A DNA stretch of 64,000 nucleotides from Desulfobacca sp. (lineage in GTDB: Bacteria > Desulfobacterota > Desulfobaccia > Desulfobaccales > Desulfobaccaceae). The notes under the pieces were generated by a model. It was not told the origin of the DNA. It worked only from the letters and a program-made list of their open reading frames with translations, and searched no databases. The first letter of the stretch is position 1; every line of letters starts with the position of its first letter. The stretch is taken from the NCBI GenBank assembly GCA_020725545.1, contig DYEV01000032.1:62001-126000 (forward strand), in the 5' to 3' direction. Made by a program: the position numbers and the translations under genes. Positions 42,843 to 51,386 of the stretch are shown here, in pieces.

Positions 42843-43295
42843 ATGGGTGTTCAACCTCCGGTTCAGCATGCTGCTAAGCGGCGGCCAGCGCGCCAGAAAT
42901 GCCAAACGGCCGTTTATCTCCTGGTTGCTGTGAGCGTCTTCCTCCTGCTGGGCGCCAAAGCCCCGGGGCCCACCACCCCGAAGCCGGTCAGCCCCCTGGA
43001 CAGCCGCAGTTTCCAGCCCCGAGAAAAAGGACCGGTGCTGTTTCGCCATCAGCCTCACGAAGCAGCTGGCATCACCTGCACCGCCTGCCACCATAACTAC
43101 GTCCGGGGCCGCAATATCTGGCGGGAGGGGCAGCCGGTGGCCGCCTGTGAAGAATGCCATCAGGTCCAACCCAGGCCCAAGATGTTGGACCTGAAAAATG
43201 CCTTTCATCGCCAGTGCAAGGGCTGCCACCTGAAAACCCGGCAGCAGGGGCGCCGGGCCGGCCCCATCCGCTGCGAGGACTGCCACCGGTCGTGA
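42843..43295 (+). CDS. membrane-anchored tetraheme cytochrome c (class III type)
   Basis: Four CxxCH motifs (CTACH, CEECH, CKGCH, CEDCH) bind four c-type hemes. FRHQPHE, DLKNAFHRQ and similar histidines supply axial ligands, the arrangement of cytochrome c3/c7 proteins. An N-terminal hydrophobic segment (AVYLLVAVSVFLLLGA) is a signal or anchor. The 150-residue protein would carry electrons in the periplasm. No convincing RBS lies upstream of the ATG. Confidence 0.9.
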   Translation: MGVQPPVQHAAKRRPARQKCQTAVYLLVAVSVFLLLGAKAPGPTTPKPVSPLDSRSFQPREKGPVLFRHQPHEAAGITCTACHHNYVRGRNIWREGQPVAACEECHQVQPRPKMLDLKNAFHRQCKGCHLKTRQQGRRAGPIRCEDCHRS

Positions 43296-43392
43296 AGGTC
43301 TGACACTGCACCCTGGCCCTAACCGCCTGCTCCCCGGCGTTGCTTCAACCAGAAGGAGATAGCGGCAAGAGTTCCCTTGCCCTTAAGCGCCC

Positions 43393-44055
43393 ATGAAATT
43401 CCGTCACCCCAGCATCGCACGTCTGCTGCCCCGCTACATCACGGCCGGCATGTCCGCCATTTTCCGAACCTGCCGCCAGACCGAGGTCAATCCGGAGGCC
43501 AAGCAGAAATTATTGGCCGCCGGCCAGCCCATTTTATTTACCTGTTGGCATGGGCAATTGGCTTATTTTATTTATAAATTCCGAGCTTCGGGCCAATCCA
43601 TCGTTCTCTTGGCCTCCCCCAGCGCTGACGGCGAACTCATCAGCCGAGTGGCCGAACGCTATGGGGCCCAAGTCTTAACCGGTTCCCGGCAGAAAGGCGG
43701 CCTGGTGGCCCTCAAGGAGATGACCGCCTTGATGCGGCAGGGCAAGCATGGCGGCATAATTGCCGATGGCTCCCGCGGTCCCTATCACCGCCTGCAAAAA
43801 GGCCTCATCTTCCTGGCCCGGGAGTCCGGCGCCCCGGTCCTGCCCATGGCCGTGGCCAGCAGCCGGAAGCTGGTCCTCAACGCCTGGGACCGCTTCGAGA
43901 TCATCCTGCCATTCAGTCAGGTGGCCCTGGTCATCGGCGAACCATTCGTTGTCCCGCTTACTGGCAACGTCAAGGACCTGGAAGCCTGCCGCCTTGCCCT
44001 GGAAAGCCGCCTCCGGGACCTCTTCGAGGCCAGTCAACACTATCCCTTCCCCTAG
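43393..44055 (+). CDS. DUF374 lysophospholipid acyltransferase family protein (copy 1)
   Basis: This 220-residue protein has the family order: LFTCWHGQLAYF (motif with His), LLASPSADGELISRVAERYGAQVLTGSRQKGGL, IIADGSRGPYHRL and ARESGAPVLPMAVAS. The fold resembles PlsC acyltransferases acting on lipids at the inner membrane. A near-identical layout is repeated 360 bases downstream, showing a tandem duplication. Confidence 0.9.
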   Translation: MKFRHPSIARLLPRYITAGMSAIFRTCRQTEVNPEAKQKLLAAGQPILFTCWHGQLAYFIYKFRASGQSIVLLASPSADGELISRVAERYGAQVLTGSRQKGGLVALKEMTALMRQGKHGGIIADGSRGPYHRLQKGLIFLARESGAPVLPMAVASSRKLVLNAWDRFEIILPFSQVALVIGEPFVVPLTGNVKDLEACRLALESRLRDLFEASQHYPFP

Positions 44056-44254
44056 TCTCGGTCACTTGCCGAAAAGATTTATCTGCTGGTCAACTCAGCC
44101 AATGGCCGGCCAAACCATTGGGGTCTGCCGGCTTGCCGGCCTGGCAAAGGGAAGATCATGGCCAAGAAGAGCTTTTTACTTCGGGAGGCGGATAGTTGCC
44201 CCGGGACGAGATTTATCTTAGGATGGACTGGCCGCTGCAAACTCATTCGTTAGT

Positions 44255-44275
44255 GGCGGGCCTCCGTGTCCGCCC
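44255..44275. repeat. REP-like dispersed hairpin element
   Basis: GGCGGGCCTCCGTGTCCGCCC forms a GGCGG/CCGCC stem. Its core closely matches the reverse complement of 23416-23439, so at least two copies lie in the window in opposite orientation. Confidence 0.55.
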
Positions 44276-44376
44276 AAACCTGAGCTCGGCGCCAGGCCGG
44301 AAATTTCTGGCGGCTGCCTCGTGTGCGGCAAGGGTAGGAAGGATGATTTTTTCTTCCTCCCCCCTTTGGCTGAATT

Positions 44377-44384
44377 GTTATAAT
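44377..44384 (+). promoter_or_regulatory. extended -10 promoter candidate for DUF374 copy 2
   Basis: TGTTATAAT includes a perfect TATAAT (44379-44384) and the TGn extension. No clear -35 box. It sits about 30 bases before the second acyltransferase gene, so this copy may be transcribed separately. Confidence 0.45.
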
Positions 44385-44415
44385 ATTTATATATTTCTAT
44401 TTTCGTTTTGCGTCC

Positions 44416-45078
44416 ATGAAACTCCGTCACCCCACTCTGCTGCGTCTATTGCCGCCCCTGGCCAAAATCTGGATGGACGCTGTCTTTGCCACCTGTCGCC
44501 AGACGGTCGTCAACCAGACAGCCGAACAGAACCTCACGGCCCAGGGCCGCTCGGTCCTCCTGACCTGTTGGCACGGCCAACTCGCTTACACCTTTTATAA
44601 ATTTCCTTCCTTGTCTCGGCCCATCGTTTTGCTCGCCTCCCCCAGCCGGGACGGCGATCTCATCAGTCGGGTGGCCGAACGCTACGGCGCCCAGGTCTTT
44701 TCCGGCTCCCGGAACAAAGGTGGCCTGGCCGCCCTCTACAAGATTGCCTCATACATGCGGCAGGGCCGGCACGGCGGCATTATCGCCGACGGCTCCCGGG
44801 GGCCCTGCCACCGCCTGAAGAAAGGGGTAGTCTTTCTGGCCCGGGAATCCGGCGCCCCCGTCCTGCCGGTAGCGGTTGCCGCCGACCGGAAGCTGGTCCT
44901 CAACACCTGGGACCGCTTCGAGATCATCCTCCCTTTCAGCCGGGTGGCCCTGGTCTTTGGCGAACCTTTTTTCGTACCGCCGGATAGTAATCTTACCGCC
45001 CTGGCCGAATATCGTCGTGTTCTGGAAAAACGTCTGCAGGATCTCTTTCATTTCTGCCAGCATTATCCTTTCCCCTAA
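44416..45078 (+). CDS. DUF374 lysophospholipid acyltransferase family protein (copy 2)
   Basis: Paralogue of the preceding gene, equal in length (220 residues) and alike along the whole sequence: LLTCWHGQLAYTFYKF, LLASPSRDGDLISRVAERYGAQVFSGSRNKGGL, IIADGSRGPCHRL and ARESGAPVLPVAVAA. Differences are spread evenly, which fits an old tandem duplication that is maintained. Confidence 0.9.
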   Translation: MKLRHPTLLRLLPPLAKIWMDAVFATCRQTVVNQTAEQNLTAQGRSVLLTCWHGQLAYTFYKFPSLSRPIVLLASPSRDGDLISRVAERYGAQVFSGSRNKGGLAALYKIASYMRQGRHGGIIADGSRGPCHRLKKGVVFLARESGAPVLPVAVAADRKLVLNTWDRFEIILPFSRVALVFGEPFFVPPDSNLTALAEYRRVLEKRLQDLFHFCQHYPFP

Positions 45079-45257
45079 CACGCTGTTGATCAGCACTTTG
45101 CCTTCTCATCAGCTGGCAGATAGTCCCTTCTGTCTTGCTCATGGGGCGACCATAAAAATTATTTAAAAAAAAACCTCGGAAAGGGATATTGCATTTGCCT
45201 TTTTGCCACAGGGAATATAAACTTAAAAAGTAATCGTGACAAATAAGGAACTAAAGT

Positions 45258-46067
45258 ATGCGTTTTGAAGACTTAAATGCCGAAACCGTCCAGCAACTGG
45301 GGACCGAAGAAAAATGGCTGGCCGCGCAAAACCTGGTCCAGTCGGGCCAGGTGCATTTCCGCTACCGGACCCCTGATCGTTTGGAAGCGGCAGTTCAAGA
45401 TAATGACCACTGGTATTCCTGCGCCGTTACCCTTGCCGATGATTCTTTGGAGTGTGCCTGCACCTGTCCCGCAGGAGAGGGCGGCTGGTGCACCTGTGGG
45501 TTGGCAGTCTTGGCGGCCTGGCTGGAGAACCCCAACAGTTTCCTGGACCGCACCCTCTTGCGGGAACAGCTGAAGCAATATTCCAAAAGCGAACTCATCA
45601 AGATAATCCTGGAGTTGGCTGATAAAGTCATGGAAACCAGGGACCTGCTCAAAGAAGAGAGCCCGGACTTGGACACCCTCCTGGAGAGCGTCGATCAGAT
45701 CTTTGCCAGCGTTGGGGCCGGCGGCACCCTGGATGCCGAGGAACTGGAAGAAAAACTCCGACAGGCCCAGGACAAAGCCGACCGTCTGGCCCAGATGGGC
45801 CGCCTTTCCGAAGCTCGGGCCACCTATTTCTATTTATTGGACAACCTCTACGGCCTGGAAGAAGAAGTCGGCCAGACCGATCTCTTCTCCGATGAGTTAC
45901 GGCAAGAGTTATTCGAAGAATACTGCCAGCTCATCCATGAAGACCGCCATGTGGATCGGGCTCTGGTCCAGCAGGAAATCGAACAATTGGAAACCCGGGC
46001 CGCTTTCCTCAAGGATCAGCCGACCTTTGCCGAACTCAAAAAGCAATTCCTGGGGCAGACCGCCTGA
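45258..46067 (+). CDS. SWIM-zinc-finger-like protein with all-helical C-terminus
   Basis: The first ~90 residues resemble a SWIM finger: a beta-rich lead (WYSCAVTLADDSLECACTCP) then GWCTCGLAVLAAWL. The usual SWIM pattern is CxCx(n)CxH, but the last ligand here is Cys, not His. The remaining ~180 residues are acidic and helical, with a coiled-coil-like centre (EELEEKLRQAQDKADRLAQ). SWIM domains bind DNA or proteins; this one's role is unknown. AAGGAAC lies before the ATG. Confidence 0.8.
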   Translation: MRFEDLNAETVQQLGTEEKWLAAQNLVQSGQVHFRYRTPDRLEAAVQDNDHWYSCAVTLADDSLECACTCPAGEGGWCTCGLAVLAAWLENPNSFLDRTLLREQLKQYSKSELIKIILELADKVMETRDLLKEESPDLDTLLESVDQIFASVGAGGTLDAEELEEKLRQAQDKADRLAQMGRLSEARATYFYLLDNLYGLEEEVGQTDLFSDELRQELFEEYCQLIHEDRHVDRALVQQEIEQLETRAAFLKDQPTFAELKKQFLGQTA

Positions 46068-46126
46068 TTCGCCCACTGAAAATGACTGCCAAGACTTCCC
46101 GGCCGGGGCCAGCTGCCCCGGCTTTT

Positions 46127-47347
46127 TCATTGGCCTAGGGCTTTCTCTTGGCCCAACTCCGGTCCTGGGACAGGAGGTGCCTGGCCACCTCCTGCGGCGG
46201 GACGGTTGGTCAGCAGGATGGTATGACGATAAATAGACAGCACGGAGAGGAGAAAGGACAGGATCAGCGGACCCATAATAAAGCCCACCGTACCGAAGTA
46301 AGATATCCCTCCCATAATAGCAAAGAGCGTAAAGACCGTCGGGGTGTAACGGGCCCCTTTCATGAGATAAGGTTTGAGGATATTGTCCACGGACCCGATC
46401 ACAACAGCACTCCACAGGATTAGCCCCAACGCCACGCCGCTGTGGCCCTGAAAAAACAGAAAGAGGGCCCCCGGCAGCCAGATCAGGGCCGCCCCCACTA
46501 CCGGAATGACTGAGGCCGGGACCATCACCGTTCCCCAAAAAGCCGCCTTGGGCACCCCAAACAACCAAAACCCCACGCCCCCCAGGATACCCTGCAAAAG
46601 CGCCACAATGACCGTCCCCCGCAACGTCGCTTTAATGGTATTTTCCACGTCCCCCAAGATCTCTTCATTGTGGGCCGCCTCCAACGGCGACAGCTCTTTG
46701 ATGGCCTGGATAAAATCATCACCCTCCAGGAACAGGAAAAAGGCGACAAAGAGGACGAGGATAAGACTGAGGATCACCGTGGTGAACCCCTTCACCAAGC
46801 CAATGGCGTTGTCATAGATAAACTGGCTGGCCGTGATCAGAGCCGTTTGGATTATCTGCTCCAGGCGTAGATTATCCAGGTTCATCGGCAGATTCAGGTT
46901 CTTGGCATACTCCTGCACAAAGGCCAACTTCTCGGTCAGGTTCTGCCATAACATGCCGCTGTGCAATCCCTGGTTAATCAGGTTATAGATTTCCAGGGCC
47001 TGTCCCGCGATGATGCCCGCCAAGGTCAGGATGGGCATGATGATAAAAAAGGCCAACAGCAGACAGGTGATAGCCGAAGCAGGGGTGCGATAGCCAAAGC
47101 ACAGGCGCAGGACGAGATTATACAAAGGCTTGCTGACGAGAAAGAAGACCAGACCCAGGAAGATCTCAACCAAAAAGGGCTTAATGATAAGATAAGAATA
47201 ATACAGAATAATAAGGGTCAGCACCCCAAAGAAGGTGCGGGCGAACTGGCTGGGGAAATCATCCCTCCCAGCGGGCCCAGAAATGGTCGGCTGCGGTCTT
47301 CTGGCCGAAACCGTTTTCTTCGAAGCTGGCATAGGCTGTTTGGCCAT
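46127..47347 (-). CDS. AI-2E family transporter (PerM-like membrane protein)
   Basis: The 406-residue protein has about seven to eight membrane segments. Family segments are GLVFFLVSKPLYNLVL, LEGDDFIQAIKELSPL, IVALLQGILGGVGFWLFGVPKAAFWG and WLPGALFLFFQGHSGVALGLILW. Members export signals or act as Na+/H+ antiporters; the name does not prove AI-2 transport. Both ends extend with low-complexity, basic tails. Confidence 0.9.
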   Translation of the reverse strand: MAKQPMPASKKTVSARRPQPTISGPAGRDDFPSQFARTFFGVLTLIILYYSYLIIKPFLVEIFLGLVFFLVSKPLYNLVLRLCFGYRTPASAITCLLLAFFIIMPILTLAGIIAGQALEIYNLINQGLHSGMLWQNLTEKLAFVQEYAKNLNLPMNLDNLRLEQIIQTALITASQFIYDNAIGLVKGFTTVILSLILVLFVAFFLFLEGDDFIQAIKELSPLEAAHNEEILGDVENTIKATLRGTVIVALLQGILGGVGFWLFGVPKAAFWGTVMVPASVIPVVGAALIWLPGALFLFFQGHSGVALGLILWSAVVIGSVDNILKPYLMKGARYTPTVFTLFAIMGGISYFGTVGFIMGPLILSFLLSVLSIYRHTILLTNRPAAGGGQAPPVPGPELGQEKALGQ

Positions 47348-47495
47348 AGTCTGCGGGTTAAAGGGTCAAGGGTGGCTGGTTCAAGGTTAAGGTGGCTTTA
47401 GCTGGCATGGCCCATTAACTGTCATTGTATGCTACAACCGGCAGAAACACAAGGAGGCGCAGCCTGCCGCATTGGGGTTGCGGGAGGATTTTTAA

Positions 47496-47526
47496 GGGAG
47501 GGGGCCGCGTCCCCTGGCCCCCTCCC
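47496..47526. repeat. 11-bp GC-rich inverted repeat, possible terminator
   Basis: GGGAGGGGGCC (47496-47506) and GGCCCCCTCCC (47516-47526) pair perfectly around nine bases. It lies 46 bases past the end of the minus-strand gene at 47573-48745 and could end its transcript. No strong T-run follows on either strand. A related G-rich stretch occurs at about 18838-18873. Confidence 0.6.
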
Positions 47527-47572
47527 CTCAAGATACATTTTCCACAACCTCCTCGTAGCCGTCCTAACCTGC

Positions 47573-48745
47573 TCAGCAGTGTTTGGCCAGAAAATCTTCA
47601 ATATAGCCGAAAATCACCTCATCGCTGGACATGACCATATCCATCTGCTTGGTAAAGACCTCCAGGCGGCCCAAGATTTCCAGGAGTCTCAGGCAAGCCT
47701 CCAGGTCGTCGCCCTGTTTGCGGCCGTCCAAGAGATCACCGGTAATGCTCACCTCGAACCCCAGGCGGGTCAGGATGCCGCTGATCAGCCGCAGCCGCCG
47801 CACCCGGCGCTCCACCGAGGCGGCGCCGCCCTGGTAATGAAAGCGCAGAAAGTTGCTCCGCGGCCGTTCGCTGACGTAGGCTTCCATGGTGGAGGCATGA
47901 TAGCCCAAACAGAGGCTGAAATTCATATAATCCCGGGCCAGGATAGCCAGACTGATCTTTTTCAATTGGTCATCGGACCGGGGCGTCGTCGAGGTGATGC
48001 CGACCACGGAGATAAACCCCTTCATATCCACCGGCCGAGCCTTGGGCCAAGGGATGGAGAGCATGCCGGTCAGGAAGGCCCGGAAAGGCACGGAGGCGAT
48101 ATCTTCCAAGCCGACGGTGGGAGCGGACCGGGACAGCCCCCCGTCCACATCCACCACCAAAATGGGCACCAGCCGACCGGTGACCAGACTGACCGCCTGT
48201 TTCCTGCTCAATTGCGCTTTGAGACTCAGGCAGAACATCTCCGCCAGACGTGCTTCGTTGATAGCCTCCAAGAGGGCCGGGAGGGAACGACAGGCCGGTT
48301 CTGAGCTGGGTTCGGCTTGAGGCATGGTGGACCGGGCCGGGCCCACCACCTGCTTTAGATTATCCCAGAGCTGGCCGGCAGTTGCGGGGGCCAGAGGGCC
48401 GTTGCCCCCCAAGGCCACCTGGCGCAACGGTTCCAACAGCTCCTGGTAGGCCTGGATGATCTCAGCTGGTGTCTGTCGACAGAAGCTCTGGAGCACCACC
48501 ATGGTCCGGTCCAGGTGCTGGAGCAGATCTTGGCAGAGCTGCGGGACGAGCGTTGCTGCACCGGCCCCCGAGGCCGTCAAGGCCTCCTGCAAACGGCCGA
48601 GAAGCTCCCGCATGACCTCGCTCTCAGTGACCAGCTCCTGATATTTGGCATATTTGTCACCATACTGGGCCGCGGCCCCCTGCGCCGCCGGCTCCGCGAC
48701 GGCGCGGTCACTCTTCTTGCCGAACAATCTTTTCCAGAAGGCCAT
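47573..48745 (-). CDS. stand-alone protein resembling the C-terminal region of PEP-synthase-like proteins
   Basis: Residues ~175-390 resemble the C-terminal part of deltaproteobacterial phosphoenolpyruvate synthase-like proteins (pattern RDYMNFSLCLGYHASTMEAYVSE, RFHYQGGAASVERRVRRLRLI, GFEVSITGDLLDGR). The ATP-grasp and phosphohistidine domains are absent. Residues 1-170 are a charged start (FWKRLFGKKSDR) and long helices. 390 residues. Function unknown; a regulator or a structural remnant is possible. Confidence 0.65.
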   Translation of the reverse strand: MAFWKRLFGKKSDRAVAEPAAQGAAAQYGDKYAKYQELVTESEVMRELLGRLQEALTASGAGAATLVPQLCQDLLQHLDRTMVVLQSFCRQTPAEIIQAYQELLEPLRQVALGGNGPLAPATAGQLWDNLKQVVGPARSTMPQAEPSSEPACRSLPALLEAINEARLAEMFCLSLKAQLSRKQAVSLVTGRLVPILVVDVDGGLSRSAPTVGLEDIASVPFRAFLTGMLSIPWPKARPVDMKGFISVVGITSTTPRSDDQLKKISLAILARDYMNFSLCLGYHASTMEAYVSERPRSNFLRFHYQGGAASVERRVRRLRLISGILTRLGFEVSITGDLLDGRKQGDDLEACLRLLEILGRLEVFTKQMDMVMSSDEVIFGYIEDFLAKHC

Positions 48746-48930
48746 GCGGCGACTCCTTGTGCATTGTTTCCTGAAGATCTCTAGGTTGTCGCAAAACCTC
48801 TTTTTTTGTCATCTGAACGAAGTGAAGGGTTTCTATCTACCTGGCAAGACAAAATTCTGCGCGGCCCTCAGAATGACCTGGAGCCGGCTTTCAGGGTTTT
48901 GCCACAACTTCCAGTCTTAACCTGGCGCCA

Positions 48931-48969
48931 AAGAAAAACCGGGATCGCCTTATTATATGGCGATCCCGG
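48931..48969 (-). terminator. Rho-independent terminator of the TauE/SafE operon
   Basis: CCGGGATCGCC/GGCGATCCCGG is an 11-bp perfect stem (48939-48949 with 48959-48969). On the minus strand it is followed by a T-rich tract (complement of 48938-48934, 48932-48931). It lies 33 bases beyond the stop of the gene at 49002-49703. Confidence 0.85.
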
Positions 48970-49001
48970 CAGGTACGGCAACCCCGGGGCAGGGAAAAGC
49001 C

Positions 49002-49703
49002 TTACACCTCTTCTTTGTGACCTTTCTCGGCGCCCAATCCTAAGCCCTCAAAAAGTTCAAAGACGCCGTAGCCATACCACAGGGTATAGATCACGTAAAA
49101 CACCAGCAGGAAGGTCAGCAGGGGGATATTGTCCCGGACCAGCTCTGCCGAGATGCCAAAGAAATTATAGCCCGGCTCAATGGCCCGAAAAACGATCTCG
49201 TTAACGACCCTGGCCTCCCGGAATTTGTGTTGCAGTTTCAACGCGGTATCCAATTCCCTGAAGGAGGTCCACCACGTCCGCAGGACCTTTTTGGGGTCAA
49301 AATCATACCTGGCCTTGACTTGGGCATCCTGATTATTGAACATGGCCTCCGAGTCGTCAACGGCGGCGAGCATGACCTGCCCCAGATCACCATTGATCTT
49401 CAGGGTGGTGCCGGTTACCTCCACCGTGGCACCGGCCTTGGTGAAGAGGGCTTCGGCCCGTTTGGCCGTCTCGGCATCTTTCAACGTGATCTCAATGCTC
49501 ATGGTCTGGCCTTTGAAAGGCGTGGCCAGATTGCGCATATCAGCCATAAAGTTACTGGAGCCTTTGGCCAGAGAGTTAAAAAAGTCGTCGGAATATTCCA
49601 AGCCGTTGCGGCCTTTGCCGAACCAAGGCATAAAGATGATAATTAAGACTATGAAAAAGGTGACCAGGAGAATAATGCCGGTGATTAATTTATTCTTTTT
49701 CAT
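49002..49703 (-). CDS. membrane protein paired with the TauE/SafE exporter
   Basis: The 233-residue protein has one N-terminal membrane segment (ITGIILLVTFFIVLIIIF), a ~150-residue periplasmic part and a second segment near residue 200 (LLTFLLVFYVIYTLWYGYGV). I know no name for the family. It follows the exporter by three bases, ends before a strong terminator, and so forms a two-gene unit with it. GGGGGGAGG precedes the ATG. Confidence 0.75.
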   Translation of the reverse strand: MKKNKLITGIILLVTFFIVLIIIFMPWFGKGRNGLEYSDDFFNSLAKGSSNFMADMRNLATPFKGQTMSIEITLKDAETAKRAEALFTKAGATVEVTGTTLKINGDLGQVMLAAVDDSEAMFNNQDAQVKARYDFDPKKVLRTWWTSFRELDTALKLQHKFREARVVNEIVFRAIEPGYNFFGISAELVRDNIPLLTFLLVFYVIYTLWYGYGVFELFEGLGLGAEKGHKEEV

Positions 49704-49706
49704 GAG

Positions 49707-50999
49707 TTAGACCTCCCCCCGGAGCTTTTTGATGTTAGTGAAGAACATGTAATACACCCAGAAGGCAAAGGTGGCGGCAATGGCAAAAAAGACGATGAGC
49801 CCGATGGTGTCGATGACACTGACCAAGGCCGGGGAGACGCTAATAATCTTCATGTCATTAAGCTTTTTCGGCAGGGCAAAAAACCGGTTGACAAAGCCAG
49901 CCAGGATGGTAATGGCATAAAAACCCCGGATATAAATTCCCTTGACGACTTTGGTGGTCAGGGCTCCTACCTGAATGCCCATTAGGGAACCCAGGAGCAT
50001 GCCCATAGCCAGGGTATAGAAGATAAAGCCGTAGATGGCATACTGGGTGATGGAGGCATAACCGGCCGTAAAGATAATCTGCAGGATATCGGTACCCACC
50101 GTGGTAAAGGACGAGACCCCCAACAGGTAGACGAACATGGGGAACGCCAGGAAGCCGCCGCCCACACCCATGATGGCGGCCACCACGCCGACGATAAAAC
50201 CACAGATGGCCACAAAGACGCCGGAAATGCGGTTGCCACCCGGCACCACGTCTTCGTCAAAGGTGATCATGGGCGGCAGGTTCACGGCTTGCAGCTTCTG
50301 GGCAATGCCGGTGGTGCCGGAAGGCGCCGCCGTCTTACCGCCGCCATGGGCATGGGGGTCCTGGATCTTGGTATCCGCCCCGGCCTTGCGCAGCTTCAAG
50401 AAATCGGCCATGGCATAGAAGCCCAAAAAGCCCAACAGAAAGACGTAGACTAAGGAAATGAACAAGTCGCTCAAGACTGGATTGTAATCATAAATCATCC
50501 GGTTGAGAAAACCGCCGCCGGTGGCTCCCAAAATGGAACCCGCCAGAAAGGCGATGGCCAAGGGCACCGAGACGTTGCCCATTTTCTTGTGAACCGCGGT
50601 GCCCATAATAGCCTTGGCAAAAATGTGGAACAGGTCGGTGCCCACTGCCAGGATGCCTTTCACACCCGCGCTCATCAGGGCCGGCGTAATGATAAAGCCA
50701 CCGCCGGCACCGATACAACCGGTCACCAACCCCGCCGCCATGCCGATAAAGATCGTGGCGAAAAAGACCGTGGGGGTATAAAAAGCCGGGGCAAAGGCGG
50801 TCTTGCCACCCAAAATGTCGCCGGCCGCCCAGGTGAGGCCATAAAACCCCAAAATGGGTAGACAGAGAATCAATAAAAGCAGTAATTTTTTGCGGTTGCG
50901 GACAATATTGTTGGACATCTCAATTTCCCAACGGGCCTGATGTTCCGCCGCCATCTTCATCATGGTATAAATGCTGCGGCCTTTACCCATACGATTCAT
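49707..50999 (-). CDS. TauE/SafE family sulfite/sulfonate exporter
   Basis: The 430-residue protein carries two TSUP-type halves of four to five membrane segments. Repeats are GLVTGCIGAGGGFIITPALMSAG and GVVAAIMGVGGGFLAFPMFVYLLG, each followed by a conserved VGTDLF/VGTDIL motif. It has an unusual cytoplasmic N-terminus and a central soluble loop (about 215-265). It should move a sulfur oxyanion or organosulfonate; a role in sulfate reduction is inference. AGGAGG lies two bases before the ATG. Confidence 0.92.
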   Translation of the reverse strand: MNRMGKGRSIYTMMKMAAEHQARWEIEMSNNIVRNRKKLLLLLILCLPILGFYGLTWAAGDILGGKTAFAPAFYTPTVFFATIFIGMAAGLVTGCIGAGGGFIITPALMSAGVKGILAVGTDLFHIFAKAIMGTAVHKKMGNVSVPLAIAFLAGSILGATGGGFLNRMIYDYNPVLSDLFISLVYVFLLGFLGFYAMADFLKLRKAGADTKIQDPHAHGGGKTAAPSGTTGIAQKLQAVNLPPMITFDEDVVPGGNRISGVFVAICGFIVGVVAAIMGVGGGFLAFPMFVYLLGVSSFTTVGTDILQIIFTAGYASITQYAIYGFIFYTLAMGMLLGSLMGIQVGALTTKVVKGIYIRGFYAITILAGFVNRFFALPKKLNDMKIISVSPALVSVIDTIGLIVFFAIAATFAFWVYYMFFTNIKKLRGEV

Positions 51000-51386
51000 A
51001 ACCTCCTTTTATGACTTCAAAAATAATAAGTGCTCCCTGCCTTGTCTCCCGCCGGCCACAGGGGCCCACAGGCCGACCGTGACTAAATGAAAAATTTCAC
51101 AGTCGCATTATCTTAACCTAATCAATTTTAAAAGGGCAAGAGGGAAAAATTTTTTTTCGCAAAAACCGGGCCGCATATTCATATTAGACAATCCTTCGAT
51201 ATTAAAGAAAAATTACTGTTTAGGATGGGAAACGTCGCTCTGTCCCTGTCAGGAATTTTTACAACCTGCAAAATCGGCGGACAATCTCCAGGGAAAAAAA
51301 GGGCAAGCGGGGGGTTTTCAAGGCCAGAATCTCAGCCCGTCGGCAACCACAGAGGCAAGCGGGGGGGGCGAATCGTGAACTATTCC
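51000..51386. other. 387-base intergenic region
   Basis: An AT-rich stretch with poly-A/T runs (about 51110-51220) lies upstream of the exporter gene and likely holds its promoter; no clean -35/-10 pair is identified. No RNA gene or repeat array is visible. A plus-strand open frame (51225 onward) is the shadow of the adjacent minus-strand gene. Confidence 0.4.

Larger units (their letters stand above)
44056..44415. other. 360-base intergenic region between the tandem DUF374 genes
   Basis: Contains the REP-like hairpin at 44255-44275 and an extended -10 promoter candidate at 44377-44384. No gene is supported in it; an open frame at 44196 runs into the downstream gene in the wrong frame. Confidence 0.5.
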
